Shown here one piece after another: positions 8,394-17,667 of a stretch of 37,265 nucleotides of DNA. The notes under the pieces are model-generated. The model saw nothing but the letters and a program-made list of their open reading frames with translations, did no database searches and was not told where the DNA came from. Numbering within the stretch: the stretch's first letter is position 1; every line of letters starts with the position of its first letter. The position numbers and the translations under genes were made by a program. The stretch comes from Ilumatobacteraceae bacterium (GTDB lineage: Bacteria > Actinomycetota > Acidimicrobiia > Acidimicrobiales > Ilumatobacteraceae): positions 1 to 37,265 of the forward strand of contig JANRBC010000027.1 of the NCBI GenBank assembly GCA_030727685.1. The letters run 5' to 3'.

Positions 8394-9191
8394 ATGCGTT
8401 TTGACCTGCAAATCAACCCAGGCAATTCAATTTGGCCGATCGCACGCGATGCTGCGGTGGCAGCTGAGGCCGCAGGATTCAAAACTTTGTGGACAGTCGA
8501 CCATCTTGCAGGCGATGTTATGCGCGCACCCGACATGCCTGAGTGTTTTACATTGCTCGGCGCACTTGCCGGTGTGACTTCAAAGATAGAACTCGGGCCG
8601 CTAGTTGTAAATGTCGGCAACCGTCACCCTGCGATTCTCGCCAACAGTGTGGCGACAATGCAACAGATTTCTGGTGGACGATTCGTTTTGGGTTTGGGTG
8701 CGGGCTCGTCACCGAATAGTCCGTTTGCTGCTGAACGCAGAGCAATTGGTTTGTTGCCTCCTGCCAAACTCGCTGACCGTCATGCTGCAGTTATCGAGGC
8801 TCTCGATGTAATGAATGAAATGTGGTCGCCAGCACGACGTGCCGAACTTGCAGCGTTTCCGATTGCGAACCCGAAACCAGATGTGATTATTGGCGCCAAC
8901 AGTGTTGCGCTGGCAAAAATTGCAGGCGAGCGCACGAATGGCATAAACATTCGCGCCAGCCATGATCAGGCTGGTGAATTTTTGGCAGCAGCAAAACTCG
9001 CACACGATAATTCGGGGATAGACAAACCTTTTACGGTTTCAGTTTGGGAGCATTACGACGAGGCGCTATTGCGTGGCGACGACCCGCGCTTAGATGTTTG
9101 GCGAAGTTGGGGTGTCGATCGCGTGATTTTGCTGATGTTCAAGTCAGTCGACTTCGCCGCGCTCAACCGCGCCGCCAAATTTTTAAACTAG
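8394..9191 (+). CDS. Luciferase-like (LLM) F420-type oxidoreductase
   Basis: Protein of 265 residues with the TIM-barrel pattern of bacterial luciferase-like monooxygenases: AAEAAGFKTLWTVDH near 22-36, then VVNVGNRHPAILANSVATMQQISGGRFVLGLGAGSSP, the usual helix-strand that follows the cofactor site. It is shorter than most members (about 300-350). In actinobacteria such proteins often use F420H2, and the window encodes FO synthase, so F420 use is plausible, but FMN use cannot be excluded. The ATG at 8394 is divergent from the PhyH gene. It may act on an intermediate of the adjacent pathway. Confidence 0.85.
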   Translation: MRFDLQINPGNSIWPIARDAAVAAEAAGFKTLWTVDHLAGDVMRAPDMPECFTLLGALAGVTSKIELGPLVVNVGNRHPAILANSVATMQQISGGRFVLGLGAGSSPNSPFAAERRAIGLLPPAKLADRHAAVIEALDVMNEMWSPARRAELAAFPIANPKPDVIIGANSVALAKIAGERTNGINIRASHDQAGEFLAAAKLAHDNSGIDKPFTVSVWEHYDEALLRGDDPRLDVWRSWGVDRVILLMFKSVDFAALNRAAKFLN

Positions 9192-9204
9192 CGACTAACG
9201 CAAT

Positions 9205-12078
9205 TTAGAGGACGAAGTTGATTAGGCGTTTGGGGACGATGACGATTTTGGCCGGAGTGGCGCCGGCTAGTGCGGCGATGACTTTTGCGTCGGCGAGTGC
9301 GAGTGCTCGCAATTCGTCGTCTGAGATGTCTGCAGGTGCAGCCAAACGGGTCCGCAGTTTGCCGTTGATCTGAACCGGTATCTCAATGGTTTCGCTGAGC
9401 AAAAGTTTGGGATCAGCAACCGGAAACGCTGCATACGTAATTGGTGCCTGGGTGCCGAGTTTTTGCCACAATTCTTCAGCGATGTGAGGGCACAGCGGAG
9501 ACAACATTTGAGTTAGCGGCACCGCGATTTCACGCGGTGTCGAGCCGACAGCATTGACATGCACGGTCAATGCATTATTGAGTTCGATCAGTTTTGAAAT
9601 TGCGGTATTGAATCGCAAGTTCTCCATGTCTTGGCGCACGCCGTCGATGCAACGGTGCAGGGCACGACGCAACTCAAGTGGTGCCGGCTCATCGGAAACA
9701 TGCAGCTCATTAGTTTCTTCATCGACCATGTTGCGCCAAGTGCGTTGCAGAAAGCGTTGCATGCCGACAACATCGCGGGTGTTCCATGGTCGACTGGCAT
9801 CAAGTGGACCGGTGCTCATTTCGTAGAGTCTGAATGTGTCGGCACCAAACTCGTCGTACATCTCGTCAGGCGTGACGATATTTTTTAAACTTTTGCCCAT
9901 CTTGCCGTATTCGCGAACGACAGTTTCGCCTTCGAATAAGTAATTGCCATTTTGCTCGACAACTTCGTTAGCGGGCACAGTTTGACCGCGCGAGTCGCGA
10001 TATGCGTACGCCTGAATGTATCCCTGATTAAAAAGTTTATGAAACGGTTCTTCGCTTGAGACATGACCAAGGTCGAACAACACTTTGTGCCAGAAGCGTG
10101 AATAAAGCAAGTGCAAAACTGCGTGCTCGACGCCTCCAACATATAGGTCGACGCCACCAGTGTGACCAGCATGCTTCGGGCCCATCCAGTAGCGCTCGAC
10201 TTGCGCGTCGACGAAGCGCTCGCTGTTGGTCGGGTCGAGGTAGCGCAACTCATACCAACACGAGCCAGCCCATTGTGGCATCACATTGACTTCGCGTCGA
10301 TATGTTTTTTTGCCGTCACCGAGATCAAGTTCAACTTTCAGCCAATCGGTAACTCGTGCGAGTGGCGGCATCGGGTCAGTTGTTTCGTCGTTGGGGTCGA
10401 GCGCTTGCGGCTTGAAATCGGTGAGTTCAGGAAGTTTGACGGGCAGTAACTCGTCAGGCACTGAATGCGGCATGTCGTTTTCGTCATAAACAATCGGAAA
10501 AGGCTCGCCCCAATAACGCTGTCGCGAAAACAACCAGTTGCGAAGTTTGTAAGTAATTGCCGACTCACCGCACTTATTTTTTTCAAGCCAAGAGTTAACT
10601 TGCACGATTGCTTCGCTCATCGAACGTTTGCCGTCGAGCGAAAGATTTTTGTTCGACGAGTTGATAAAAGTGCCTTCGCCGACAAACGCAGATGGCCAAA
10701 GCGTGCAATCGGTGGTTGGCGAAATGTTATTGCTCGCAAACCACTCATTTGGCGGCATTTGAATCGCAACAATTGGCAAGTTGTAGGCGCGAGCGAACTC
10801 AAAGTCGCGCTGGTCGCCAGATGGCACAGCCATGATCGCGCCAGTGCCGTAGCCCATCAAAACATAATCGGCGATCCAAACCGGAATTTGCTCGCCAGTA
10901 ACTGGGTTGGTCGCAGTTGCGCCAGTGTCGACGCCAGTTTTTTTGCGGTCGTCATTTTGGCGTTCATTGTCGTTGAGCTTGCGCGCTGACTCACGATATT
11001 TTTCAACGGCCGAGCGCTGCGATTTTGTAGTCAGTGCATCAACAAGCGGATGCTCGGGCGACAGAACCATGAAAGTCGCACCGAAAAGCGTGTCGGGCCG
11101 AGTTGTGAAGACTTCGATCTCGCCAGCCGAAGAAGAAAACCTCACGCGCGCGCCAGTACTTCGGCCGATCCAATTGCGCTGCATGAGTTTTATCGACTCT
11201 GGCCAATCGAGTCGATCTAAGTCGTCTAACAAGCGATCGGCATACGCAGTGATGCGCATTGTCCATTGGCGCATGTTGCGTTTGAACACAGGATAATTGC
11301 CGATGTCGCTACGACCTTCAGCGGTAACTTCTTCGTTGGCCAAAATTGTGCCAAGACCTGGGCACCAGTTCACTGGTGCGTTGGCGAGATAGACCAAGCG
11401 ATAGTCGTCGAGAATTTTGCGCTGCTCAACTTTTGAAAGTTGGTTCCATTCTTTTGTCGATTGAGATGCAGTCAGTTGTCGTTTTGAAGTAGCAAATTCT
11501 TTTTCAAGTTCGCTGATGTGGCGTGCTTTTTTGAGTTTCTCGTCATACCAAGAATTGAAAATTTGAAGAAATATCCATTGTGTCCAGCGATAATAACTTT
11601 CGTCGGTGGTGCTGACACTTCGTCGTTGGTCGTGGGCCAAGCCAAGTCGTCGAAGTTGGCGGCGCATGTTTGCGATGTTCGACTCAGTGTTGATTCGCGG
11701 GTGAATGCCGGTGACGATTGCATGTTGTTCTGCAGGCAGACCAAACGAGTCGTAGCCAATTGAGTGCAAAACATTTTTGCCCGTCATTCGCTTAAAGCGA
11801 CCGAAGACATCAGTTGCGATATAGCCAAGTGGGTGACCGACATGCAGGCCTGCCCCAGATGGATAAGGAAACATGTCAAGAATAAAAAGTTTCTCGCGAC
11901 CGGCGACTCCGGCTGTGTCAGCAAGTGGCCCGGCCGTGTTGGGTGCTTCAAAAGTGCGGTTTTGCTCCCAGTGGTCTTGCCACTTTTGCTCGATACCGGC
12001 GGCCAGCGAAGCGCTATATCGATAGGCAGGTATTGACCCTCCGCGGCCAGTTGACGGAGTGTCTGCAGTTGCGCCCAT
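9205..12078 (-). CDS. leuS: Leucyl-tRNA synthetase
   Basis: Class I synthetase of 957 residues charging tRNA-Leu. The HIGH signature reads HVGH at residues 79-82 and the KMSKS signature reads KMGKS at 726-730, followed by LKNIVTPDEMYDEFGADTFRLYEM. The editing (CP1) domain lies between, with the T-rich stretch FTTRPDTLFGATFMVLSPEHP. The C-terminal anticodon-binding region (RRALHRCIDGVRQDMENLRFNTAISKLIELNNAL) and the small terminal domain are complete. The KMGKS form and the alternating insertions agree with actinobacterial bacterial-type LeuRS as I remember them. It is divergent from rbfA with only 23 nt between start codons, and no leader or T-box fits there. Confidence 0.98.
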   Translation of the reverse strand: MGATADTPSTGRGGSIPAYRYSASLAAGIEQKWQDHWEQNRTFEAPNTAGPLADTAGVAGREKLFILDMFPYPSGAGLHVGHPLGYIATDVFGRFKRMTGKNVLHSIGYDSFGLPAEQHAIVTGIHPRINTESNIANMRRQLRRLGLAHDQRRSVSTTDESYYRWTQWIFLQIFNSWYDEKLKKARHISELEKEFATSKRQLTASQSTKEWNQLSKVEQRKILDDYRLVYLANAPVNWCPGLGTILANEEVTAEGRSDIGNYPVFKRNMRQWTMRITAYADRLLDDLDRLDWPESIKLMQRNWIGRSTGARVRFSSSAGEIEVFTTRPDTLFGATFMVLSPEHPLVDALTTKSQRSAVEKYRESARKLNDNERQNDDRKKTGVDTGATATNPVTGEQIPVWIADYVLMGYGTGAIMAVPSGDQRDFEFARAYNLPIVAIQMPPNEWFASNNISPTTDCTLWPSAFVGEGTFINSSNKNLSLDGKRSMSEAIVQVNSWLEKNKCGESAITYKLRNWLFSRQRYWGEPFPIVYDENDMPHSVPDELLPVKLPELTDFKPQALDPNDETTDPMPPLARVTDWLKVELDLGDGKKTYRREVNVMPQWAGSCWYELRYLDPTNSERFVDAQVERYWMGPKHAGHTGGVDLYVGGVEHAVLHLLYSRFWHKVLFDLGHVSSEEPFHKLFNQGYIQAYAYRDSRGQTVPANEVVEQNGNYLFEGETVVREYGKMGKSLKNIVTPDEMYDEFGADTFRLYEMSTGPLDASRPWNTRDVVGMQRFLQRTWRNMVDEETNELHVSDEPAPLELRRALHRCIDGVRQDMENLRFNTAISKLIELNNALTVHVNAVGSTPREIAVPLTQMLSPLCPHIAEELWQKLGTQAPITYAAFPVADPKLLLSETIEIPVQINGKLRTRLAAPADISDDELRALALADAKVIAALAGATPAKIVIVPKRLINFVL

Positions 12079-12101
12079 GACCTCCGTATCCTAAACGGCG
12101 T

Positions 12102-12527
12102 ATGGCTAATCAGCGACGACGCTCAAAATCAGCGCGCACCGACACTCGGCGGCGCGTCGCACGAACCGCTCGGTTGAGCGAAACCTTGCGCGAGGTTATT
12201 GCCGACGAACTCACCAAAATTGATGACGATCGGTTGGGCTTCGTGACGATCACAACTGTGGACGTTGATTCTGAAATGAATCGTGGCATTGTTTTTTATG
12301 ATTCGATGCAAGGTGCTGAGGGTGACGAACAGATTCTTGAAGCGCTAAACGATCACCGCAAACGTCTGCAGAGCGTGATTGCCGACCAAGTTCGTGCTCG
12401 GCGTACACCGGTTTTGCAGTTTCGACCTGATGATGCGATTCGGGCCGCACAACGCATCGATGAAGTTTTGCGCCAAGATGAAATTCGTCGCAGAGAACTT
12501 TTTGGTGACAAGAAGTCTGAGAGTTAA
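12102..12527 (+). CDS. rbfA: Ribosome-binding factor A
   Basis: Small KH-like factor of 141 residues needed for late 30S maturation. It has the characteristic beginning (ARTARLSETLREVIADEL), the central VTITTVDVDSEMNRGIVFYDSM and the terminal RTPVLQFRPDDAIRAAQRIDEVL, which matches the family end pattern with a short basic/acidic tail. A basic extension of about 20 residues precedes the core. It is the first gene of the rbfA-truB-ribF cluster, with 5 nt before the truB start, the common actinobacterial arrangement. Confidence 0.95.
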   Translation: MANQRRRSKSARTDTRRRVARTARLSETLREVIADELTKIDDDRLGFVTITTVDVDSEMNRGIVFYDSMQGAEGDEQILEALNDHRKRLQSVIADQVRARRTPVLQFRPDDAIRAAQRIDEVLRQDEIRRRELFGDKKSES

Positions 12528-12532
12528 TTTTC

Positions 12533-13411
12533 GTGGCGAGGCGTAAGCCACCAACGCGACATGGTTTGGTGATCGTTGACAAACCGTCAGGAATGACGAG
12601 TCACGATGTGGTCAGTGTTTTGCGCAAGCAACTCGGCGAACGTCGCATCGGTCATGCCGGCACGCTCGACCCAGATGCGACGGGCGTGTTGTTGGTTGGC
12701 GTCGGCTATGTAACTCGGCTGCTGACATTTCTTTCTGGTCTCGATAAGACATATACAGCGCAAATCGTTTTAGGCTCGGCGACGTCGACTCTTGATTCAT
12801 CTGGCACGGTGACCGCGACTCACGAAATGTCGAGCATCAGTGTCGAAGACGTGCAACGTGTCGTCAAAGAAAATTTCGTTGGCGAAATTTCGCAAGTTCC
12901 GCCGATGGTGTCGGCTCTTAAGGTTGACGGTGTTCGTCTGCACGAACTTGCACGACAAGGCATTGAAGTCGAGCGTGCTGCACGCGAGTTGACGATTCAT
13001 GGTTTTAAAGTTTTTGGCATGTCTGAGCCAGGTGTCATTGATGTCGAGGTTCATTGCAGTTCGGGTACATATATAAGGTCTCTTGCCGATGACGTTGGTC
13101 GAGCACTCGGTGGCTCGGCGCATTTGCGCAACCTTCGTCGCATAAGCGTCGGCGGGTTTTCGCAGAGCGAGTGTTCGAATCTTGAAGACCCAGTAGTACA
13201 TCCACCGATAACTGCTGTGAGAACGATGAGCCGTGTTGTTGCTGATGAACAGATGCAGACGATGATCAAACACGGTCGCGAACTAGAAAAGTTCGACTCG
13301 CCAGCGCCGTGGGTTCTGGTTGATGACGAAAATGCCGTGTTGGCTGTTTATGAACTGGGCCCATCAGGTCGCGCGAAGCCGAGCGTCGTAATGGCCAACG
13401 CAGTAGCGTAA
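12533..13411 (+). CDS. truB: tRNA pseudouridine(55) synthase
   Basis: Makes pseudouridine at position 55 of the T loop. The protein has 292 residues. The catalytic motif HAGTLDPDATGVL gives D46 as the nucleophile; the N-terminal GLVIVDKPSGMTSHDVV and the mid-protein SGTYIRSLADDVG are family hallmarks. A GTG start at 12533 sits 5 nt after the rbfA stop, which suggests co-translation. A C-terminal PUA-like part of about 70 residues remains (from LEDPVVHPPITAVRTMSRVV). Confidence 0.96.
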   Translation: MARRKPPTRHGLVIVDKPSGMTSHDVVSVLRKQLGERRIGHAGTLDPDATGVLLVGVGYVTRLLTFLSGLDKTYTAQIVLGSATSTLDSSGTVTATHEMSSISVEDVQRVVKENFVGEISQVPPMVSALKVDGVRLHELARQGIEVERAARELTIHGFKVFGMSEPGVIDVEVHCSSGTYIRSLADDVGRALGGSAHLRNLRRISVGGFSQSECSNLEDPVVHPPITAVRTMSRVVADEQMQTMIKHGRELEKFDSPAPWVLVDDENAVLAVYELGPSGRAKPSVVMANAVA

Positions 13412-13416
13412 TTTTG

Positions 13417-14370
13417 ATGATTATTGTCAACGACTCAACTTTTGACTTTGGTCAAAGTGCGCCTCGCAAGCGCAGTGTCGTCACGATCGGTGCTTACGAC
13501 GGCGTGCATCGCGGGCATCAGGCAGTCATTGATCAGGTGCGTCAGCAAGCAGAAATTCTGGATGCGCGAAGCGTCGTAGTCACGTTTGATCGTCACCCGG
13601 CAAGTGTTGTTCGGCCGGCATCTGCGCCACTTTTGCTTACTGATCTCGATCAGAAAATTGAATTGTTGGCAAACACCGGCCTTGATGCGACATGCATCGT
13701 TAAATTCGACGAGGCGTCGAGTCGTGAAACACCTACTGATTTTGTGAAGCGCGTTCTTGTAGATGGATTATCTGCCAAGCGTGTGATAATCGGCGAAGAC
13801 TTTCACTTTGGTCATAAGCGCGGCGGCAATGTCGCACTACTTCGCGAACTCGGGCCGAAATTCGATTTCGATGTGACGCCGATTGAACTGATCAGCCGCG
13901 GTGATGGTGTCGATGAACCAGTAAGTAGCACTGCGATTCGTCGTGCCTTGGCTGGCGGTCAAGTCGAACTCGCCACACAGTTATTAGGGCATCACTTCGA
14001 GGTTCGCGGCAAAGTTGTGCACGGTGACCAACGAGGTCGAACGATTGGTTTTCCGACGGCGAATATCGAAGTGCCCAAGGCGATTTGTATTCCTGCTGAC
14101 GGTGTTTATGCCGGGGTTTTAACGCGAGCCAACGGCGACACGCATGTTTGTGCGATCAATCTGGGCCGACGACCCACTTTTTATGAGCACGCCGATCACT
14201 CGCTGTTAGAAGCCCATCTGCTCGACTTCGACGGCGACCTTTATGGCCAAGCAGTTCGGGTTTCGTTCTCACATTTCTTGCGCGGTGAACGCAAATTCGA
14301 AAACATTGACGCGTTGAAAATGCAACTCAAACACGACATCGAGCAAACTCGCGCCGTATCTGGTCTTTAG
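13417..14370 (+). CDS. ribF: Bifunctional riboflavin kinase / FAD synthetase
   Basis: Converts riboflavin to FMN and FMN to FAD; 317 residues. The N-terminal nucleotidyltransferase half has TIGAYDGVHRGHQAVI with the HRGH signature. The C-terminal kinase half has GDQRGRTIGFPTANI, the flavokinase PTAN motif. The ATG at 13417 is used; a TTG directly before it would add one Met. The gene follows truB after 5 nt and its 3' end overlaps the convergent fbiC by 4 nt. Confidence 0.96.
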   Translation: MIIVNDSTFDFGQSAPRKRSVVTIGAYDGVHRGHQAVIDQVRQQAEILDARSVVVTFDRHPASVVRPASAPLLLTDLDQKIELLANTGLDATCIVKFDEASSRETPTDFVKRVLVDGLSAKRVIIGEDFHFGHKRGGNVALLRELGPKFDFDVTPIELISRGDGVDEPVSSTAIRRALAGGQVELATQLLGHHFEVRGKVVHGDQRGRTIGFPTANIEVPKAICIPADGVYAGVLTRANGDTHVCAINLGRRPTFYEHADHSLLEAHLLDFDGDLYGQAVRVSFSHFLRGERKFENIDALKMQLKHDIEQTRAVSGL

Positions 14371-16736
14371 ACCGCACTCATTTCGTAGAGCGTTGAGCGT
14401 CGTCGCAACGTGCGGCCAAGAGGCGAAGTTATTGCCCTGAAAGACTCTTCGTTCATTTCTTGACCGTGGCTTGCGCCGGCTGCGCGTGAAATATTTTCGT
14501 TCATGAGCGTGCCACCCAGATCGTTGCAACCAGCCTGCAAAAGTTGAGTCGCGCCAGCGTGACCGATTTTTGTCCATGAGACTTGAATATTGTCGATGTG
14601 GCCGCGATAAGCGATGCGGGCGATGGCGTGCATTAAAACGGTTTCTCTGAATGTTGGGCCACGACGCGATTTGTGTTGCAGATAGATCGGCGATGCCATG
14701 TGCACGAATGGAAGACCTACAAACTCGGTAAACCCGCCAGTTTCTTTTTGCAGATCGCGAGTTCGCACAATGTGTTTTGCCCAACTTTGCGGGTGTTCGA
14801 CAGACCCAAACATGATCGTGATGTTTGAGCGCAAGCCCGCTTTGTGAGCAACACGGTGACATTCAAGCCACTCTTCTGTGTTGATTTTGTCAGAGCAGAT
14901 AATCGCACGTACGTCATCATCTAAAATTTCGGCGGCAGTTCCGGGCAACGAGGCGAGGCCCGCTTCTTTTAATCGAATTATGTAATCGTGCAACGGTTCG
15001 CCGAGCCTCTTCGCGCCCTCGGTGACTTCGAGCGCGGTAAAACCGTGAATGTGCATCTCGGGTACGGCAGTTTTGACAGCACGGGCAACATCTATGTAAT
15101 AGTCGCCGTCAAAATCTGGATGAATGCCACCCTGCAGAGTTACTTCGGTGGCACCGAGTTGCCAGGCTTCGCTTGCTCGAGCGGCGATGTCATCAAGAGT
15201 CAAAAGATATGGGGTACCGCGGAGGTTCAAACTAAGTGGGCCTTTTGAAAATCCGCAGAACTTGCATTTAAACGTGCAGACATTGGTGTAGTTGATGTTG
15301 CGGTTGTGAACCCACGTAACAACATCACCGACTGCCTGCACACGCAGACTGTCGGCAAGTTGCGCAACTGCGTTTACTTCGGCGCCACGTGCGCCAAACA
15401 GCGTGACGATTTCGTCCTGACCAACTTCTTGTTGCAGTTCGACACCTCGCAAAATTTCGGCGATCGGACCAGAAATCTTTTTGTTTTCGATTTGCGTGCT
15501 GATCAAAACCGGCGGGGGATTATTCGCGCCTGAATACCATTGGGTAGAGCGGTGGCCAATCAAGACAACTTCTGCGCCATCGTGCACGACATCAGCCGCA
15601 GTTACTTTTTCTGGCCAGACTTGACCTGGGTCGTCTCGACCGAGACCTTCGGCGTCGCTGCGGTCGAGAATTTTAAAGTGCAACGAGTCGTCGAGCCATT
15701 TTGTTGGCGAGTTTGCAAATTCTGGATAAATCGTCAGTCGCGGCGCGAGAGCTTTTTCGCGTTTCTCTGTTGCGTCGCGAAGTTTGTCAAGCGAAGGCCA
15801 TGGCCGCTCTGGATTCACATGGTCTGCTGTAACCGGCGAAACGCCTCCCCAGTCGTCGATACCTGCATCGAGCAGCACGCCAAAGTCGTCGCTCAAATTC
15901 GGTGGGGCTTGCAAATGAATTTCGGGTGGCAAGATAATGCGAGCAGCGGCGATCGACCACAAATATTCGTCTTGCGGACATGGTTTTTCGCGTTGCATTA
16001 TCGTCAGCGGTTTGGGCAAAAAGTTCTGCACGATCACTTCTTGAATGTGGCCGTACTTCGCATGTGATTCGGCGATTGCTTCGAGGGCAATGATTCGATC
16101 TTGGCGAGTCTCGCCAATACCAACCAAGATGCCGGTTGTGAATGCGATATTCAGTTCGCCAGCGAAGTTGAGTGTGTCGAGTCGGCGTTGCGGCTCTTTG
16201 TCTGGCGCACCGCGATGGCAATCTAAATCATCGCGCAATGATTCGAGCATCATGCCTTGTGACGGTGAGACACGACGCAGCATTGCAAGTTCATCGCGGT
16301 AGAGCGCACCTGCGTTCGCGTGCGGCAACAAACCTGTTTCGCGCAATACGAGTGCAGCCATGTCGTGCAAATAGTGCACAGTGCTGTCGTAGTTGTTTTG
16401 CTTCAGCCAGTCTTTGGCGACTTCATAGCGCAACTCTGGGCGCTCGCCGAGCGTGAACAATGCTTCGTGGCACCCAAATTTTGCACCTTGCTTGGCAATT
16501 TCCAGAACTTGTTCAGGTGAGAGATATGGATTTTCTAGGCGAGCAGGTGGCTGCGCAAAAGTGCAGTATCCGCACTTGTCGCGGCACAACATCGTGAGTG
16601 GAATAAAAACTTTTGGCGAGAACGTAATTCGGCTGCCGAATGCTTGATCGCGAATTTTTCGCGCAAGGACCATCAGTTCGCTGGTTGGCTGCGTGACTAA
16701 AGACGACTGTGACGACGCGCGATGGCTCTCAGACAA
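14367..16736 (-). CDS. fbiC: FO synthase, fused CofG-CofH (FbiC)
   Basis: Makes 7,8-didemethyl-8-hydroxy-5-deazariboflavin (FO), the chromophore of coenzyme F420, from tyrosine and 5-amino-6-ribitylaminouracil. The protein has 789 residues and two radical-SAM domains. The N-terminal CofG-type cluster is C51-x3-C55-x2-C58 (CRDKCGYC), the C-terminal CofH-type cluster C487-x3-C491-x2-C494 (CTFKCKFC, within NINYTNVCTFKCKFCGFSKG). The fused form is typical of actinobacteria. A TTG start at 16736 is preferred because GGAGGG lies 5 nt upstream; an ATG 21 codons later is possible. The 145 nt between the preceding gene and this start hold no recognisable element apart from that site. Confidence 0.95.
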   Translation of the reverse strand: MSESHRASSQSSLVTQPTSELMVLARKIRDQAFGSRITFSPKVFIPLTMLCRDKCGYCTFAQPPARLENPYLSPEQVLEIAKQGAKFGCHEALFTLGERPELRYEVAKDWLKQNNYDSTVHYLHDMAALVLRETGLLPHANAGALYRDELAMLRRVSPSQGMMLESLRDDLDCHRGAPDKEPQRRLDTLNFAGELNIAFTTGILVGIGETRQDRIIALEAIAESHAKYGHIQEVIVQNFLPKPLTIMQREKPCPQDEYLWSIAAARIILPPEIHLQAPPNLSDDFGVLLDAGIDDWGGVSPVTADHVNPERPWPSLDKLRDATEKREKALAPRLTIYPEFANSPTKWLDDSLHFKILDRSDAEGLGRDDPGQVWPEKVTAADVVHDGAEVVLIGHRSTQWYSGANNPPPVLISTQIENKKISGPIAEILRGVELQQEVGQDEIVTLFGARGAEVNAVAQLADSLRVQAVGDVVTWVHNRNINYTNVCTFKCKFCGFSKGPLSLNLRGTPYLLTLDDIAARASEAWQLGATEVTLQGGIHPDFDGDYYIDVARAVKTAVPEMHIHGFTALEVTEGAKRLGEPLHDYIIRLKEAGLASLPGTAAEILDDDVRAIICSDKINTEEWLECHRVAHKAGLRSNITIMFGSVEHPQSWAKHIVRTRDLQKETGGFTEFVGLPFVHMASPIYLQHKSRRGPTFRETVLMHAIARIAYRGHIDNIQVSWTKIGHAGATQLLQAGCNDLGGTLMNENISRAAGASHGQEMNEESFRAITSPLGRTLRRRSTLYEMSAV

Positions 16737-16881
16737 CTTGACCCTCCGATGGGTATTGGCTTAACTATTTTGAGAGCGCCCGACCAAGTTTCTTTGCCGT
16801 GTTAGAGAGGCGAAGACACTTGTATTTGCCGTGCGCCTTTAACCGTAGCGCCGCCGTCACCGATGCGCAAGCGCAAGCTCG

Positions 16882-17667
16882 TTACGCCGATGGATTTGAT
16901 AGTGCGCGGAAGAGTGCGCGAACGTTGTCGCCCGAAATCGGCACGCGATGACCGGTGCGTGAGATAAAACCCAGTTGAACCCCGGTTGATGGGTCGAGCA
17001 CCGTAAAAACCTGCTCATGGCCGTCTGCGTCGACAATCACATCAGTAAGTAGCGGCACATTTGCAGCCTTCAACGCTTGTTGCACGAAGCCCGCATTGAG
17101 CACCTCGATCGCGATGTGTTGAACACCTGAACCGTGGGTTGCAAGATGCGCATCGACACCTGGGTCGCCAGGCCCAACCAGAACAACCGTGACGCCACCA
17201 GCGTCTGCGGTAACAATTGCCGAATCTTGTGTCGGTGTGATCTTGAAGCCAAGCGAAGTTAAAAACTGAATTGCAGCTGGCAGATTAGTGACGGCAACAA
17301 CAACATGATCAATTCGACAGGCGACAGTGTCGAGAGCGCTACGAAGTGCATCGGCCGTCTTGTTTGGCGCCGGCTCTGTACGAACTTCGGCGATTTCAAT
17401 GCGATGAGTTTCGGCAAGCAAGATTCGAAACAACTGCTCTGTGAAATCTGGATCAACCTGCTTGTCGATTGCCCATTGTCGGCGCAGATTCAAAACTTCA
17501 CGCACTCGCTGGGGTTGCATCACCGCAGTAGCAGTCTCGGCTTTGACCGCAGCAACTTGTTTGCAAACCGCCATGCGTTCAGCGAGCAAGTTGACAATCG
17601 CCGCGTCAATGTCGTCGATGTTCTTGCGCAACTCGTTTAAATTTTTTGAGTTTGTTGCCTCACTCAT
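16882..17667 (-). CDS. Chorismate mutase (AroQ) fused to HPPD-like VOC domain
   Basis: Protein of 261 residues in two parts. Residues 10-90 are an AroQ helical chorismate mutase: R14, R31, K42 and the RE pair R56/E57 match the active-site pattern known from the E. coli enzyme. After a linker (about 92-117) comes a single VOC domain at 118-261. It has HVVVAV with H121, GVQHIAIEV with H184, QVFT, and an end pattern (GFISRTG, DNVRALFRAL) that recalls the C-terminal half of 4-hydroxyphenylpyruvate dioxygenase. The third metal ligand, normally Glu, falls on G233. The ATG at 17667 overlaps the ribE stop as ATGA; a GTG at 17679 is rejected. The mutase reaction, chorismate to prephenate, is likely. 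The VOC role is unknown. Confidence 0.85.
   Translation of the reverse strand: MSEATNSKNLNELRKNIDDIDAAIVNLLAERMAVCKQVAAVKAETATAVMQPQRVREVLNLRRQWAIDKQVDPDFTEQLFRILLAETHRIEIAEVRTEPAPNKTADALRSALDTVACRIDHVVVAVTNLPAAIQFLTSLGFKITPTQDSAIVTADAGGVTVVLVGPGDPGVDAHLATHGSGVQHIAIEVLNAGFVQQALKAANVPLLTDVIVDADGHEQVFTVLDPSTGVQLGFISRTGHRVPISGDNVRALFRALSNPSA

Noticed and set aside
9889..9903. Degenerate KMGKS signature in LeuRS as a sign of a damaged enzyme
   Set aside because: The rest of the enzyme is intact and, as I recall, this form occurs in other actinobacterial LeuRS.
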